Positions 1-10,085 are shown, numbered from the stretch's first letter. The stretch is DNA of 64,000 nucleotides from Armadillidium nasatum (GCA_009176605.1 SEYY01001244.1:104609-168608), one strand, 5' to 3'. The notes: a model not told the origin generated them from the sequence alone. A program made the numbers and translations.

Positions 1-337
1 GACCAAAATTGGGAATGTAGGGTACCGCTATTATAATTTGGCAGTTAGGGTGGTTTGCTGTCCATTCTATTACCTTATCTTTTATATTTTTTACCAGCAT
101 GGAGATGTCTAATTGTCTTTTCATAAATGGGTCAGGTGGTGGCGTATATTGTTGACCTGGAGTATACTGATAACTAATACCAGCCCTGCTTGGATATGCT
201 GTTTTATTTCTTGCTCCTCTGGTTTGTTCATCTGCTGGTGTTGATGCTTGTTGCATTCCTTGTTGTTGTTGTGGTTGTCTTTCATCTTCATTCTTTTCCA
301 GAAACAAATCATCAGGCAATGGTATACTATCCGCCAT
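1..337 (-). CDS. Gag-like N-terminus of an LTR retrotransposon, cut by the window edge
   Basis: An open frame starts at the ATG at 337 (minus) and runs without a stop to base 1, giving 112 codons. It begins M-A-D-S-I-P-L-P-D-D and is rich in Gln, Pro and acidic residues (a QPQQQG stretch, then YTPGQQYTPPPDP), followed by a more regular LVKNIKDKVIEW segment. It lies about 80 bases after the end of an LTR-like sequence (417-556) and a primer-site-like leader, the position expected for gag. I see no zinc knuckle or capsid motif in the visible part. The superfamily (Ty3/Gypsy or Bel/Pao) cannot be decided from this piece. That it is gag is inferred from position and composition. Confidence 0.5.
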   Translation of the reverse strand, partial: MADSIPLPDDLFLEKNEDERQPQQQQGMQQASTPADEQTRGARNKTAYPSRAGISYQYTPGQQYTPPPDPFMKRQLDISMLVKNIKDKVIEWTANHPNCQIIIAVPYIPNFG

Positions 338-391
338 TTTCTCAGAGTATATGCCTTATTTAATCGTAGCACCAAATGTGTTAGGTGACTA

Positions 392-416
392 ACCTGGTCA
401 TGGCACCAAAAAGTTA
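392..416 (-). promoter_or_regulatory. Putative primer-binding site and leader of the minus-strand LTR element
   Basis: Immediately inside the LTR end at 417, the minus strand reads ATAACTTTTTGGTGCCATGA. The TGGTGCC core, a few bases after the LTR, is where a tRNA primer site normally lies, since its complement ends in CCA-like sequence. The matching tRNA is not identified. Confidence 0.4.
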
Positions 417-556
417 TGTCGTAGCTACATCTTTTCAATATTTTAATGTATAATAGTACTTCGACAACTCGATTCTTTTCAGATATTGCGTTGTGACCGG
501 CTTAAAGATAGCTTTCAAAGATTTACTCTTTTATTTTATTTTTTATAAATAAATAC
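417..556 (-). repeat. 3' part of a long LTR, same family as the solo LTR at 2091-3783
   Basis: The reverse complement of this stretch matches about the last 190 bases of 2091-3783 (with gaps), including the end CTACGACA and the run AATATCTGAAAAG..GTTGTC. The homology stops near 556, where LINE-A sequence begins, so the LTR is truncated there. The last bases of the LTR, then a primer-site-like leader, then an open reading frame form a coherent 5' end of an element pointing left. Confidence 0.65.
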
Positions 557-1466
557 AGTACAGAGAGAGTGACGCAACATTTCGACGGCCAGAAAGAGAT
601 TGGAGTTTAGTGAGAGCAGGAGAATTGATAAGGCGAAAAGCTCTAGACTCCACCTTTTCAGGGAGCTGTGTGTGTGGAACCACCCCAGATGTGTGACGCA
701 TACTCCATACAGGGGCGAACAACACCCCTACACAGAGCAAGCAACTGGGGTGGTGTGAAGAAATATTGAAGGCGCCTCAGAACACCCAACCTCTTAGAAA
801 CTTGTTTAGAAAGAGAGGTAATGTGATCTTTCCAAGAAAGATCACAAGAAAAAGAAACACCGAGAATATTAAGGAGAGATGAAGGTTTGAGTTGCGTGAT
901 TTCGAAGAAGATATCGTAGTTGTGTGGAAGATTGTGTCGAGTAGAGAGATGGAGGAATTGAGTTTTGAGGCATTGAAAATGACCATGTTTTCTTTGCCCC
1001 AATTTGAAATGAGATAGATCAGAGGTTAGTTACTCCAAGGACACCCTCCTTGCCTCTATTAACTGTTGCTGGGAGGGGCGTCTTTCAAAATGAAAAGAGT
1101 AATGAAGGGTGGAGTCATCAGCATAGGAGTGGATAGGAGATGAAGTAAGAGAGAGAAGGTCATTAATGAAAAGCAGAAAAAGTGTTGGGGATAGGACAGA
1201 TCCTTGAGGAACACCACCACTAATATATTTATAGGATGAACGGTGGCCGTCTACAACAGCTGCTATAGAACGACCGGAAAGGAAATTAGAGAGAAGGATA
1301 GATTCCGAAAGAGATAAGTTTGGAAATCAAAGCTTTGTGCCAGACTCTATCAAAAGCTTTTGATATGTCCAGCGCCACAGCAAAAGATTCACCGAAATGC
1401 CGAAGAGCGGAGGACCAAGAGTTAGAGAGAAGGGAAAGAAGATCCCCAGGAGTGCGTTTCTTTCAA
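557..1466 (-). pseudogene. LINE-A fragment: C-terminal half of a non-LTR reverse transcriptase
   Basis: On the minus strand this encodes, in shifting frames, RT blocks SKAFDRVWHKALISKL (near 1350), GVPQGSVLSPTLFLLFIND (near 1200) and the catalytic box HSYADDSTLH (near 1115). These are followed by the thumb-like LGVLRRLQYFFTPPQLLAL and CMEYASHIWGGS. All are hallmarks of Jockey/CR1-type LINEs. The fragment lacks endonuclease, the RT N-terminus and the 3' tail. It abuts an LTR remnant at one end and Gyp1 gag sequence at the other. The same family recurs at 20099-20990 (upstream RT part) and at 41632-42702 / 45387-45675. It is not functional. Confidence 0.85.
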
Positions 1467-1870
1467 AACAAGTGTTCACAGAATTCAAATTAACAGAATC
1501 AACCCCGACAACCACAGCGACGGTCTCCGGAGAATTATCCCGTATGTAATCAATGTGGTCATGTGGGCAAACATTGTCCGGAAAGGAAAAACCTACGGCC
1601 AAGACAACAGAGTAATTCTCCACCAAATTCAGGAGGGAATAGAACCACGCACACTTCAAAACGATCAACGGCGGAGAAACAAAATGCCACTGGGGTTTTG
1701 TCTGCGCGAAATCAACAAGAGCAAACTTTAAACTAATTGACCCCGTGACTGAGGGGCCAGTCACGGTTGAAGGGTTAACTACTCCCAGCAACAGAGTTAA
1801 CTTCCACAATTGGTTTAAAGGAGAATATAACTAAGGGTGAAACCCTACTTCTATTATTTAGTAAATGCGA
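1467..1870 (+). pseudogene. Gyp1 gag C-terminus with one decayed zinc knuckle
   Basis: Near 1535-1590 the frame reads Y-P-V-C-N-Q-C-G-H-V-G-K-H-C-P-E-R. Compared with the related copy near 27236 (C-S-V-C-N-Q-Y-G), this is a CX2CX4HX4C nucleic-acid-binding knuckle whose first Cys is now Tyr. The Arg/Pro/Ser/Asn-rich tail after the knuckle matches 30318-30480, and the nearly identical stretch GACTGAGGGGCCAGTCACGG occurs in both copies before the protease. Frames are broken by indels. It is the 3' end of gag only; the rest is lost at the LINE-A junction. Confidence 0.7.
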
Positions 1871-2090
1871 GACCCAACCTTTAATGGTCGCCGTAGAAGT
1901 AGTAGACTACCCAGGAACTTGTTTCCATTCCTTAACAGATAATGGAGCAGAGATCAATTTAATAAAAAAGTGCTGCTTCATTATTGAATGGTATACGATA
2001 TCCATCTGTGGTCACAAGGGTCACAGGCGTTGGAAATGCACGTATTCCCATACACGAGTTCGTGATCTTTAATATTAAGATTTGAAACAG

Positions 2091-3783
2091 TGTTGTAGGG
2101 CCCTACCTTAATTTTAAGTGGTGACGGTATTTTTATGTTAAATTAATTAAGAAATAAGGAAATTAAAAAAATATTATATGATAAATAAAAGCACACCAAA
2201 TACTATTTGCTTTAAAAAGTGGAACTAAATTTAAGAACAATACAATGAAAAAATTGCAGATCAACCCTAAGGTAAACCTAAAATAGGTCGCAAGTTAGGA
2301 AATCATATAAATGAACCCCAAAAATTATCTTTCATTGAGAAAATAATATATACAGCTTAATAGTTTGAGAATATGAAGAAAGAACTATAAAAAGAAAAAA
2401 CACTTTTAAAAGTAATGAAAATAAATAAAGAAAATACAAAAAGGAAATAAAAGGCAAATGGCGGCTGAAATTTTGGAAAATGTAAATAAAAGGAATAATC
2501 TAGAAGTGCATACGCTGTACGTTATAGAAAGAAATAGCTGAAACATACACTGTATATTATTGCACTATATAACTGAAGCATTCACTGTACGCTATAGAAA
2601 GAAATAGTTGAAGCATACGCTGTATACTATTAAAGTAAATAACTAAAGCATACGCTGTATGTTATTATAACTTAGAAAATAAAATTAATACTAGTAATTT
2701 CTGAATAAAGTGAGGCACTCTCAAAAGAAATAAATAAATAAAAAACGAAGTCCATACTGTAATCTGATATTTACATTTAAAAGATTAAGAATTAGTTGGA
2801 AATTAATCTATATTTGAAGAATAAAATAAAAAAAACTGTTCGAGAATTTAATAGAGAGCATTCAAGTTTATAATTTGTTCAAATTTATTAATTACATCTG
2901 TAAATAAGCAATGGATAATTTATGTTAAATAAATTGCGATAATTTGGTTATTGTTTCCTTAATAATTTGTCTATTTAGAGTATTTTGTTTTGATTTCGGC
3001 TATGATTATTATATGATTGACAATATCTTGTACATTAATCAGTAATTCATGAATATTTTTGAATAAGAGTTAATTCGATTCTTGTTCTACTACGAAGGAA
3101 TTTTCGAATTTTCCCGACCATTTTGATTTGGATTTTAGGTTTTTATAATTCGTAAAAGTATTACAATAGTTTACTTCTGATATTGTTTAAACCTTTGTAT
3201 TAATCGACTATTTTGATTTTGAGTTACGATTTTTACATACATAAAAAATATTTACGAGATCGTTTCAACGTATAATATTTAGTCAACTTGAATTTCTCGA
3301 ATCTTTTGGTGACTAGATTAACATAACTCATACTTACCAAACTTTTAGGAGATAACAATCGCCCTCCATTGAGTAAACACTTAGAATTATTTTTGCGATT
3401 TATTTAGTTAACATTTAAGATAATTTGGCATAACCTTTAAGAAGTATTTTGTTTCTATAGATAGTACATAATCGTTTGGGATGATATTTTATGATATTGA
3501 ATACTATTTATGAAAATACATAGTTCATAAATTTATAAATAGAGGTTGAGTTAAAATAAAACAAAAGATAAATAAAGCCTGTATATAATTTATTTATAAA
3601 AATAAAAGAAAAGAGTAAGTCTTCGAAAACTCTTTAAGCTGGTCCTGAGTTGAATATAATTAGTATAAAATACGATCATTAAAAAATATGATCATTGAAA
3701 AACACAACTCAATATCTGAAAAGAAAAGAGTTGTCAAAGTACTATTATACATTAATATATTCTAAAAATACGTAGCTACGACA
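2091..3783 (+). repeat. Solo LTR (1693 bp) inserted in the Gyp1 protease
   Basis: The insertion starts TGTTGTAG and ends CTACGACA. These are 7/8 inverted-repeat ends of TG...CA type, placed exactly where the uninterrupted Gyp1 copy (near 30855) is continuous. Its last 190 bases match the LTR fragment at 417-556. The interior has no long ORF and is very AT-rich, with a short minisatellite at 2503-2675. No clear target duplication is visible (left AACAG, right ATGGA). A 1.7-kb LTR is long for an arthropod element. Confidence 0.65.
2503..2675. repeat. Degenerate minisatellite, about 36-bp unit, 5 copies
   Basis: The motif GCATACGCTGTA..TTAT followed by AGAAAGAAATAGCTGAA recurs about five times with a spacing near 36 bases. 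Substitutions such as CATACACTGTA and CATTCACTGTA mark the copies. It lies inside the solo LTR, probably in its U3 region. Confidence 0.6.
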
Positions 3784-5362
3784 ATGGAATATATTTCAAC
3801 TTAAGATGAATTCTATATACTTCCAGATTCCGCTATGGATAACTCCATGGTTATTGGAGTTACACTTCTACGAGCAAATTCTTCATTACCCGATATGTCA
3901 ACTCAACTTTTCCAGAGAACCGGAAATGATTTTGAGGTAATATCAAAAGACCCAATGAATTTATCCTGTCAGAAGGTCATCAACTCACAATGATAAGGAG
4001 AGGACTGATTGCAGCAGGATTGAGAGGAGAAGACCCGATTGAGTCTTAGCCTCCTTTCTTGCTGGTGTATCTTTATTTAAATTTATTTTTTTTCATGTTC
4101 AGTTAATATTTTTATTATATAACACAGACTACTAAATTGTGTTTCTTATTGCAGAGGTGATTTTGAAAGTTAAAACCTAATTATATATGTTTTGTATCAT
4201 ATTAATTATTATAACATTATTCATAATTACATCGTATCCTTACCAAAAACATTTCTTGAAATTTGCAAATGATAGTGAACGCAGTGTCTGAAAAACAATC
4301 TTTGTACTTACCGGAAGGTGTGTTAAGATTATTTACAATAAAGGTAGTGTACAAATTATATAGTAATATATACATATGATAGAAAACTAATGTTCCTACT
4401 GGTATAATTGTCATTAATGCATCTTTAATGTTTTAGATTCGAAAGTTATCATTGAAGTGTGACCAAACAAAATTCTATAAACCCTTATTGCCACTAGAAA
4501 TGCAACTTCATAAGGTACTTGTGTGTTCATAATTATATATATAGGAAAAGTGGAGGGTTGATATGAAATATTAAAGTGTTAATTTTTGTATGTTAATGTT
4601 CTTTTTTGTTATTTTTAATTATAGGCTTTAAATTGTGGACTTGTTTATTGATAATTGAAGTTTATACTAATGGTTTGTTGAAAAATTGTCCCGGAAACTC
4701 AAAATTGCCAATCAGAGAGTGGACTTTAAGGTGGAACTAAAATCCCCTTATTGCCAATTAAGTTAAGCCTTTATAGAACTATATATATCATAATTAGTAG
4801 TGTCCTTCACTAACCACTTCCTCCTTTCTCCTTCCATAGTCTTGATCTTCTTATCTTGGAAATTGCTGGGCGCACAATTTTCAGTAAAAATTGTGTCTGA
4901 AAACATTGATAGGAGGTATTGAGTGAGATTTATATAAATTAAGAGAAAAATATTTAATTATAGCATTTAAATGATAATTTGTAAATTAAAAAGATAAAAT
5001 AGAAAGTATATTTCATTTCTGACCGTGTTTGAAGAAAAACTTAGTTGATAAGAAGCTGGAATAACAATGGTCACCGGTGTGGATGAGTGCTGATTCATTT
5101 TTCGCCTTTAAACATACAATCGACTGTCGGGCGGGTCCTTTTTATACCCTGATATCCATTTACCTGATTAAATACTTACTGAAGCCTTGAAACGACAAGA
5201 AAATAGAATTCACACATCGTTCAAAGTGTAAGTGTAAAAACAATTTTATTGTATGATTGGGAATGCTTGTTGTATAGTAGTATAGCGAGTTTCTTGCCGA
5301 GCGCCAATTACGCTTATACATTTTAAAAATACACTGACCCTTTTGTTTTCAAACTATCAACA

Positions 5363-5380
5363 TCTCCCCCCAACAACAAA
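5363..5380 (-). other. Candidate polypurine tract next to an LTR start (minus strand)
   Basis: The minus strand reads TTTGTTGTTGGGGGGAGA and then TGTTGATAG from 5362 downward. A G-rich tract directly before a TGTT start is a typical 3' LTR boundary. An AATAAA on the same strand lies at 5250-5245, about 110 bases into the putative LTR. The far LTR end and any coding region upstream are not recognised, so this is tentative. Confidence 0.3.
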
Positions 5381-5881
5381 ATGTGGAAATTCCTGCTAAC
5401 CACTTCAAGATGGTAGATGTCGAAATGACATTGTAAAGGGGAGATACAACCTCTTTTACAACCCTTCAACTCTCTCAATATGAAGACCAAGGACTCGGTA
5501 GTCAACAGCACTTCCCCCACTCTTGCTTTAGTTACACAACAAGATAAGCTAGGCACTCAGGTCTGGTTTTAGGATCCTCGTGTTACAAACTTCTCCACCC
5601 TTAATGTGGCCTGGGTGAATCAAAGAAGAATTGCCTATGAAACCTCCAATACCTATGACTTATGACTCTTGTGACTCTACAGATGACTTTACAAAAATTT
5701 GAACAATTAAAAAGAGAAAAAAAAAACAAACTACAGGAAAACGCAGGGTACTACCTACTAAATGAAAACACACCCCTCTAATACATAAATTTACTGGAAT
5801 ACAAATACACTCAAAAACCAGGTAGTAATGAAAAAGAATGTGTGAACCAGAATTGTTATGATCACAGCCAACTATTAGTTA

Positions 5882-6468
5882 GATACAAAAATATAAATAT
5901 TTTTTGTATGCTCCAAGAATTTACAATGAACTATTTTAATTGCATACACAGATATAAATATCTGTGTAGTGCTTTATTTTACAAAGGCTTATCTCATATA
6001 CAAATATAAATATTTGTATATGATTGATTCAATAATTGCAACTTCATACACAAATATGATTATTTATGTATGGTGCAACTAATGAATCCCTATTAATAAA
6101 ATCTAATGGTAAAAAGATATAGAAGTTATCTCATACACAAATATAAATATCTATGTATTCATTTATTCAATAATATGCTTATACAATATATACTAATAAA
6201 TATTTATAATGATTAACATCTATCATCATATACAAATATAAATATTTGTATATAAATTGTTCAATAATTGCAAATTCATACACAATATGATTATTTATGT
6301 ATGGTGCAACTAATGAATCTTATTTATAACAAAAGCTAATGGCTTACAATTTTTATCATACACAAATATAAATATTTGTGTATGATTTATTCAGCAAATT
6401 TCCACAATATATGAAAATATGAATTAATGAGAATGATATCACATACACAAATATGAATATTTGTGTAG
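5882..6468. repeat. Array of nine palindromic hairpin repeats
   Basis: Nine units begin near 5882, 5943, 5995, 6045, 6132, 6227, 6277, 6357 and 6442. The best, at 5995-6022 and 6357-6384, are perfect 12-bp stems with a TAAA loop: arms CATACACAAATA / TATTTGTGTATG and CATATACAAATA / TATTTGTATATG. Differences between units often change both arms together, for example ACACAGATA / TATCTGTGT at 5947-5968. A larger unit of about 232 bp is duplicated (5995 and 6045 correspond to 6227 and 6277, each pair followed by GGTGCAACTAATGAATC). Confidence 0.75.
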
Positions 6469-7049
6469 GTGCTTAATTATGTGACATACAAGTTATTTAT
6501 GAATGAGTGGTATATGTACTTAACTAGTGATTTGCCAGAGGAGCTCGTTTGGTTCTCTTGTCTGCTCAATTGCGATTGAGTTGAAATAATTTTGGGCTAT
6601 GGAATCTCACACTACTCATCCGGCCTTAACACCAGTCAAATCCAATCCAATAGGAGTTCCCAATTTGTAACTGACTCCGAAATTCATACCTAAAAGGGTA
6701 TGGTTATTAAGTTAAATGAATCTAAACATTAACCCATCCCAATAGTTATATTCACATGTCTAACCCTCCTATTAATGTAAGGATATGTAATGGTAAACTT
6801 ACCCTTGCAAGGGAGATGAAATTGACAAATTAAATGAATACTGGCTATCTTCCTGTATTGAATATTTTCTAGTCTTCCCTATTTTAAACTTTAGGGTTTT
6901 ATAAATTATTTACTATCTGTAAAGGAAAGAAAAGCTGATTTAACATCTGTCAAACATACATCCAAGTCATAACTAAATAATAATTGATATTTAGCTTCCA
7001 TAAACAAAAAGGAAATGAAGGAGAGTTCTGAATTTAAGTATAGGGTTGG

Positions 7050-7859
7050 GTGCCCTATTTGCAAATTTCTACAACATATAGAGGAACCAACTTTCCTACT
7101 TCGACACTGTTAGTGGAACCACAAGAAAAGATAGAAGTGGAAGTAGTAACCAGAATAATTAACAACAAAAAACTGTTTCAAATTGATATTAAAGGTCAAG
7201 ATAGCATAGTAGATGATACGTTGTCCAGAGTTCCAGTGGAGGCACTCCCGGATGATCAAGATGATCAGGATGATCAACTGGAAGTTGTCCCCATTGATCA
7301 AGTTCAGCCTTCGGGTTTTATTCCTGAAGGTTATACAGTTCATTTAATGCCAGGAGGAGGAAACTCCTTGTTTCAATCTTTATCCATGTGGTTGAAAGGA
7401 ACACCTGATAACCATATGGAGATTAGGGAAACCGTAGCGGAAGAACTTATCAAACATCCCGCTAAGTATCAACTTAAAGGCAGGAATATTACGAAGAAGC
7501 TGAAGTTGCTGAAATTACCAGGCCAACTTCCAATTCCAGAAGCAATATTAGCCTTTGCTAATATATCTAAATGTCTTGTACGAGTTTTCTACAACGACAA
7601 CAATCCATTAACTTATGGAACTCCTGGAGATGTCTGTAACTTACAAAATGTATCTGGAATACATTTCAATTATCTTGAACCGTGCAAAAAGAAAAGCGTC
7701 AAAATAAATATCGTCAACATTTGTCAATTAACCATTGACGAACTTGATGAATTATTTAGCGCTGATGAAGAGGTAATACTTCAAGAACAATTCAAGGACA
7801 ATGTTCTTCGTAAACTGAGGAGAAGCATTGGATCCCTACGAAAGCACAACTTTTCGTGA
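7050..7859 (+). CDS. Gyp1 pol segment: RNase H tail plus OTU-like domain (269 codons)
   Basis: Residues 42-63 (LFQIDIKGQDSIVDDTLSRV) match the end of Ty3/Gypsy RNase H, where the consensus is G-K-D-N-x-x-A-D-x-L-S-R. After an acidic linker (DDQDDQDDQ), residues 94-211 look like an OTU fold. They contain PGGGNSLFQSLS (101-112; canonical DGNCLFRALS), PEAILAFANISKCLVRVFY (163-181; canonical E-L-x-A-L-A and I-x-V-Y) and VSGIHFNYLEP (201-211; canonical catalytic His in HYN). OTU proteins are Cys deubiquitinases. Here the catalytic Cys position is Ser106 and the preceding Asp is Gly, while His205 is kept. Integrase follows directly. The annotated start is arbitrary because this is an internal part of a polyprotein. 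An inactive or reassigned OTU is my inference. Confidence 0.75.
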   Translation: MPYLQISTTYRGTNFPTSTLLVEPQEKIEVEVVTRIINNKKLFQIDIKGQDSIVDDTLSRVPVEALPDDQDDQDDQLEVVPIDQVQPSGFIPEGYTVHLMPGGGNSLFQSLSMWLKGTPDNHMEIRETVAEELIKHPAKYQLKGRNITKKLKLLKLPGQLPIPEAILAFANISKCLVRVFYNDNNPLTYGTPGDVCNLQNVSGIHFNYLEPCKKKSVKINIVNICQLTIDELDELFSADEEVILQEQFKDNVLRKLRRSIGSLRKHNFS

Positions 7860-8860
7860 ACATGGATTAGAAATATTTCGCCCATATCAACGATCTTTTC
7901 TTGTTTGGAGACTTTAATCTTCATCCAAAACGGATAACAATCCGCGAATGGTTCTATCCATGCCTCTTCTAATTCGGTTAGTTTTGGATTTACATTTACA
8001 AAATGGACATTCAGGAACACCGAAACTTATTGCATTGGTGAGAGAAGGACCTTATGGCATCCAAAACTTGCTAATGTTGCTAGTGACATTTGTAAGTCTT
8101 GTATGACATGTCAACTTAACAAAAATAATCCTACTGTGATTATTCCGCCTGTTATGAAAATAACAACGTCTTATCCGTTCGAATTGTTAGCAGTTGATTT
8201 GTTACAATTACCGCGAACTTTTCGAAACCACTCTTATGCTCTTGTAGCAATTGATCATTTCACTAAGTATCTTTTCGTAATTCCTATGAAAGGATAAATC
8301 TGCGAAAAACCGTAAGCACTTACGATTGAAATTTAAACTTATTCCGTTTTTGCCGCGTGTTCCGCAGAAACTTCTTTCAGATCAATGGATTGAGTTTACT
8401 TCAGTACTTTTTAACGAAGTATTGGAAGCGTTTGCCATTGAGCATGTATTGGCATCTAGTCATCGGCCACAAACGAATGGAGTTACGGAACGAGTAAATC
8501 GAACCATACTACAGACTTTGCGAATGATGATTCAACAGAACCCAACTGATTGGGATTTACAACTACCGCAAGTAGTTGTAAAATACAATAACACTTGGCA
8601 TTCAGCAATCAAGTCAACTCCAAGTGACTTTTTAGTTCAACAACAACATTCGTGTGCAAGGAGAAATCCTTGTTTACGACAATATTGGAAGTCACCTGCT
8701 GAAAAATTTTCACCACTTCAACATTGGTGATAAAGTCGCGTATTAAATCTTTGTTTCAAGGAAATCTTGTAACGAACAAGTTTAAACCTAGATTTAAGGG
8801 ACCGTACGTGATTACTAAAGTATACGACTCAACACTCGCATACGATATAGCCAAATATCC
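7860..8860 (+). pseudogene. Gyp1 integrase with GPY/F domain, frameshifted
   Basis: The HHCC zinc region reads LHLQNGHSGTPKLIALV, then ICKSCMTCQL (near 7990-8115). The catalytic triad candidates are D in LLAVDLLQLP (near 8190), D in LLSDQW-EF (near 8380) and E in TNGVTERVNRT (near 8490). After the core, FKPRFKGPYVITKVYD (near 8785-8830) is the GPY/F module of Ty3/Gypsy integrases. Several one-base indels break the frame (near 7910, 8045, 8300 and 8750). The enzyme would insert the element cDNA into the host genome. Confidence 0.85.
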
Positions 8861-9809
8861 CAATCAATAAAAGGGAAAGGTGTCATACAGGCTCATTTTT
8901 CACAGCTCCGAAAATGGGTTGATGTTCCCAGATATCTCTTACGAAATCCTTATTTCCGCCAACATACCAACAGAATCAACTTACAACAACAGGATGAAGA
9001 TTATCAACAAGAATCATGCGGAAATCAACGAAGAACAGGGGGAGATATCAAATGAAGAGTCATTGACCGGACACGACGCCGACTCCAACGGTTTTACCTG
9101 AGGACGACAGTGACGAGGACGATGATTTTTCATATCAACTCGCTGAAGAGGATCATCACTTGTTGGAGGAGTTGAGGAAGCAGCAGATTAAAGGTCAGGA
9201 AGAGATCTTTATATTGATTAATGATTATTTGACATTCTTGTCTGACTCATACAGAGTTATACAAGAATCATTTGACTTCACTATAGGAACAAATGCAGAT
9301 TATCGGGTTAACTCTGTATTAACCAGATCTTCTGAAGTATCTAACATAACTGACATTAATACCCCAAGATTTACGCAAACAGATCTAACAATACCTCCAG
9401 AAGGAGGAAGAGAGATCTGTTCAACAACAATTGAATGAATCATTTGAAGGGTTTTGTCCGTTGGATTATTCGGTAGATCAGGATTCATTCGAGGGATTTG
9501 TGCCTAAGGCTCTTTCCACCATAATGGAAGAACCTGATAACTATTATCAGCCATGAATTTCAGCGATGATTCAATTCGGCCGAATCTTTTGAAGGATTTG
9601 ATCCGGAAGGGGTTTTTCATTGAGGAAAACTACATGGAACTTCAAGGACCTGTAGAAGCATCGCCATTGGAGGAAGAACGACAGATGGACATCACCACTT
9701 TAACAGGACTGAATCCAGCTGAAGAGGAGCTTTCCCCGCGACGACTGAGATCACATGGAGAAGCCCAACAACATTACATCATGGATCATCCACTAGAGTA
9801 TCATCCATG
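8861..9809 (+). pseudogene. Gyp1 acidic C-terminal pol region
   Basis: After integrase, pieces in three frames encode a long acidic tail. They include PEDDSDEDDDDFSYQLAEED (seen intact near 33020), a segment with DFTIGTNADYRVNSVLTRSS, SFEGF repeats (ESFEGFCPLDYSVDQDSFEG) and a final SPRRLRSHGEAQQHYIMDHP ending at the stop at 9808-9810. The same order exists at 32780-33750 and, inverted, at 14661-15026. No known domain is recognised. It may be a chromatin-targeting or packaging tail, but the sequence does not show which. Confidence 0.65.
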
Positions 9810-9892
9810 AAAAGAAAAAAGAAAAATAAGTGAAATAAGTGGCAGTGTAGTGGCAGTGATAAATTGTTAAATTTTAGATCGAGATCCATATA

Positions 9893-10045
9893 TGTAGATA
9901 AAATTAATACTATATTAATAAAAATAATACTAAGATAAAATTAATACTATATTAATAAAAATAATATGTAGATAAAATTAATACTATATTAATAAAAATA
10001 ATACTAAGATAAAATTAATACTATATTAATAAAAATAATACTGTT
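9893..10045. repeat. 37-bp tandem repeat, 4 units, between pol and ORF X
   Basis: The unit ATAAAATTAATACTATATTA plus ATAAAAATAATA occurs four times, joined alternately by CTAAG and TGTAG. The alternation suggests duplication of a two-unit block. The second copy in the window has four units (33818-33965) and the inverted copy has two (14507-14590). A 62-base A-rich homopolymer follows at 10083-10144. Confidence 0.8.
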
Positions 10046-10085
10046 ACTAACTTATTTCACTACTATTGATTAAAAAATTAAATAT

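Larger units (their letters stand above)
1884..3960 (+). pseudogene. Gyp1 aspartic protease split by a solo LTR
   Basis: The first part (1884-2090) encodes MVAVEVVDYPGTCFHSLTDN followed by GAEINLI, a retropepsin-like active-site region in which the usual D-S/T-G-A is D-N-G-A. The second part (3784-3960) encodes the C-terminal FYILPDSAMDNSMVIGVTLL region. The copy at 30642-31040 has the two parts joined, so everything between 2091 and 3783 is an insertion. Retropepsins cut Gag-Pol as homodimers. Here the interruption and a frameshift at codon 35 or so prevent function. The D-N-G-A form recurs in the other copy, so it is not a local error. Confidence 0.75.
3961..7049. other. Unassigned AT-rich DNA inside Gyp1 copy 1
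   Basis: About 3.1 kb separates the protease remnant from the RNase H/OTU segment. In the other copy the protease is followed directly by RNase H, so this is either inserted DNA or the decayed place of RT. I see no RT motif in any frame. It contains a possible Copia-type polypurine tract and LTR start on the minus strand (5362), and a hairpin repeat array (5882-6468). The remainder shows no recognisable gene. Confidence 0.5.

Noticed and set aside
1327-1809. 160-codon minus-strand ORF over gag and LINE-A
   Set aside because: Its first two thirds are antisense to Gyp1 gag, and only the end belongs to LINE-A in a mixed frame. The true features are annotated separately.
5323-5556. 77-codon minus-strand ORF as a Copia RNase H end
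   Set aside because: Position before a polypurine-like tract is suggestive, but no RNase H motif (A-D-x-L/F-T-K) is present.
5882-6468. CRISPR-like array
   Set aside because: Units are palindromic and irregularly spaced, spacers are partly repeated, and the window is eukaryotic without cas genes.
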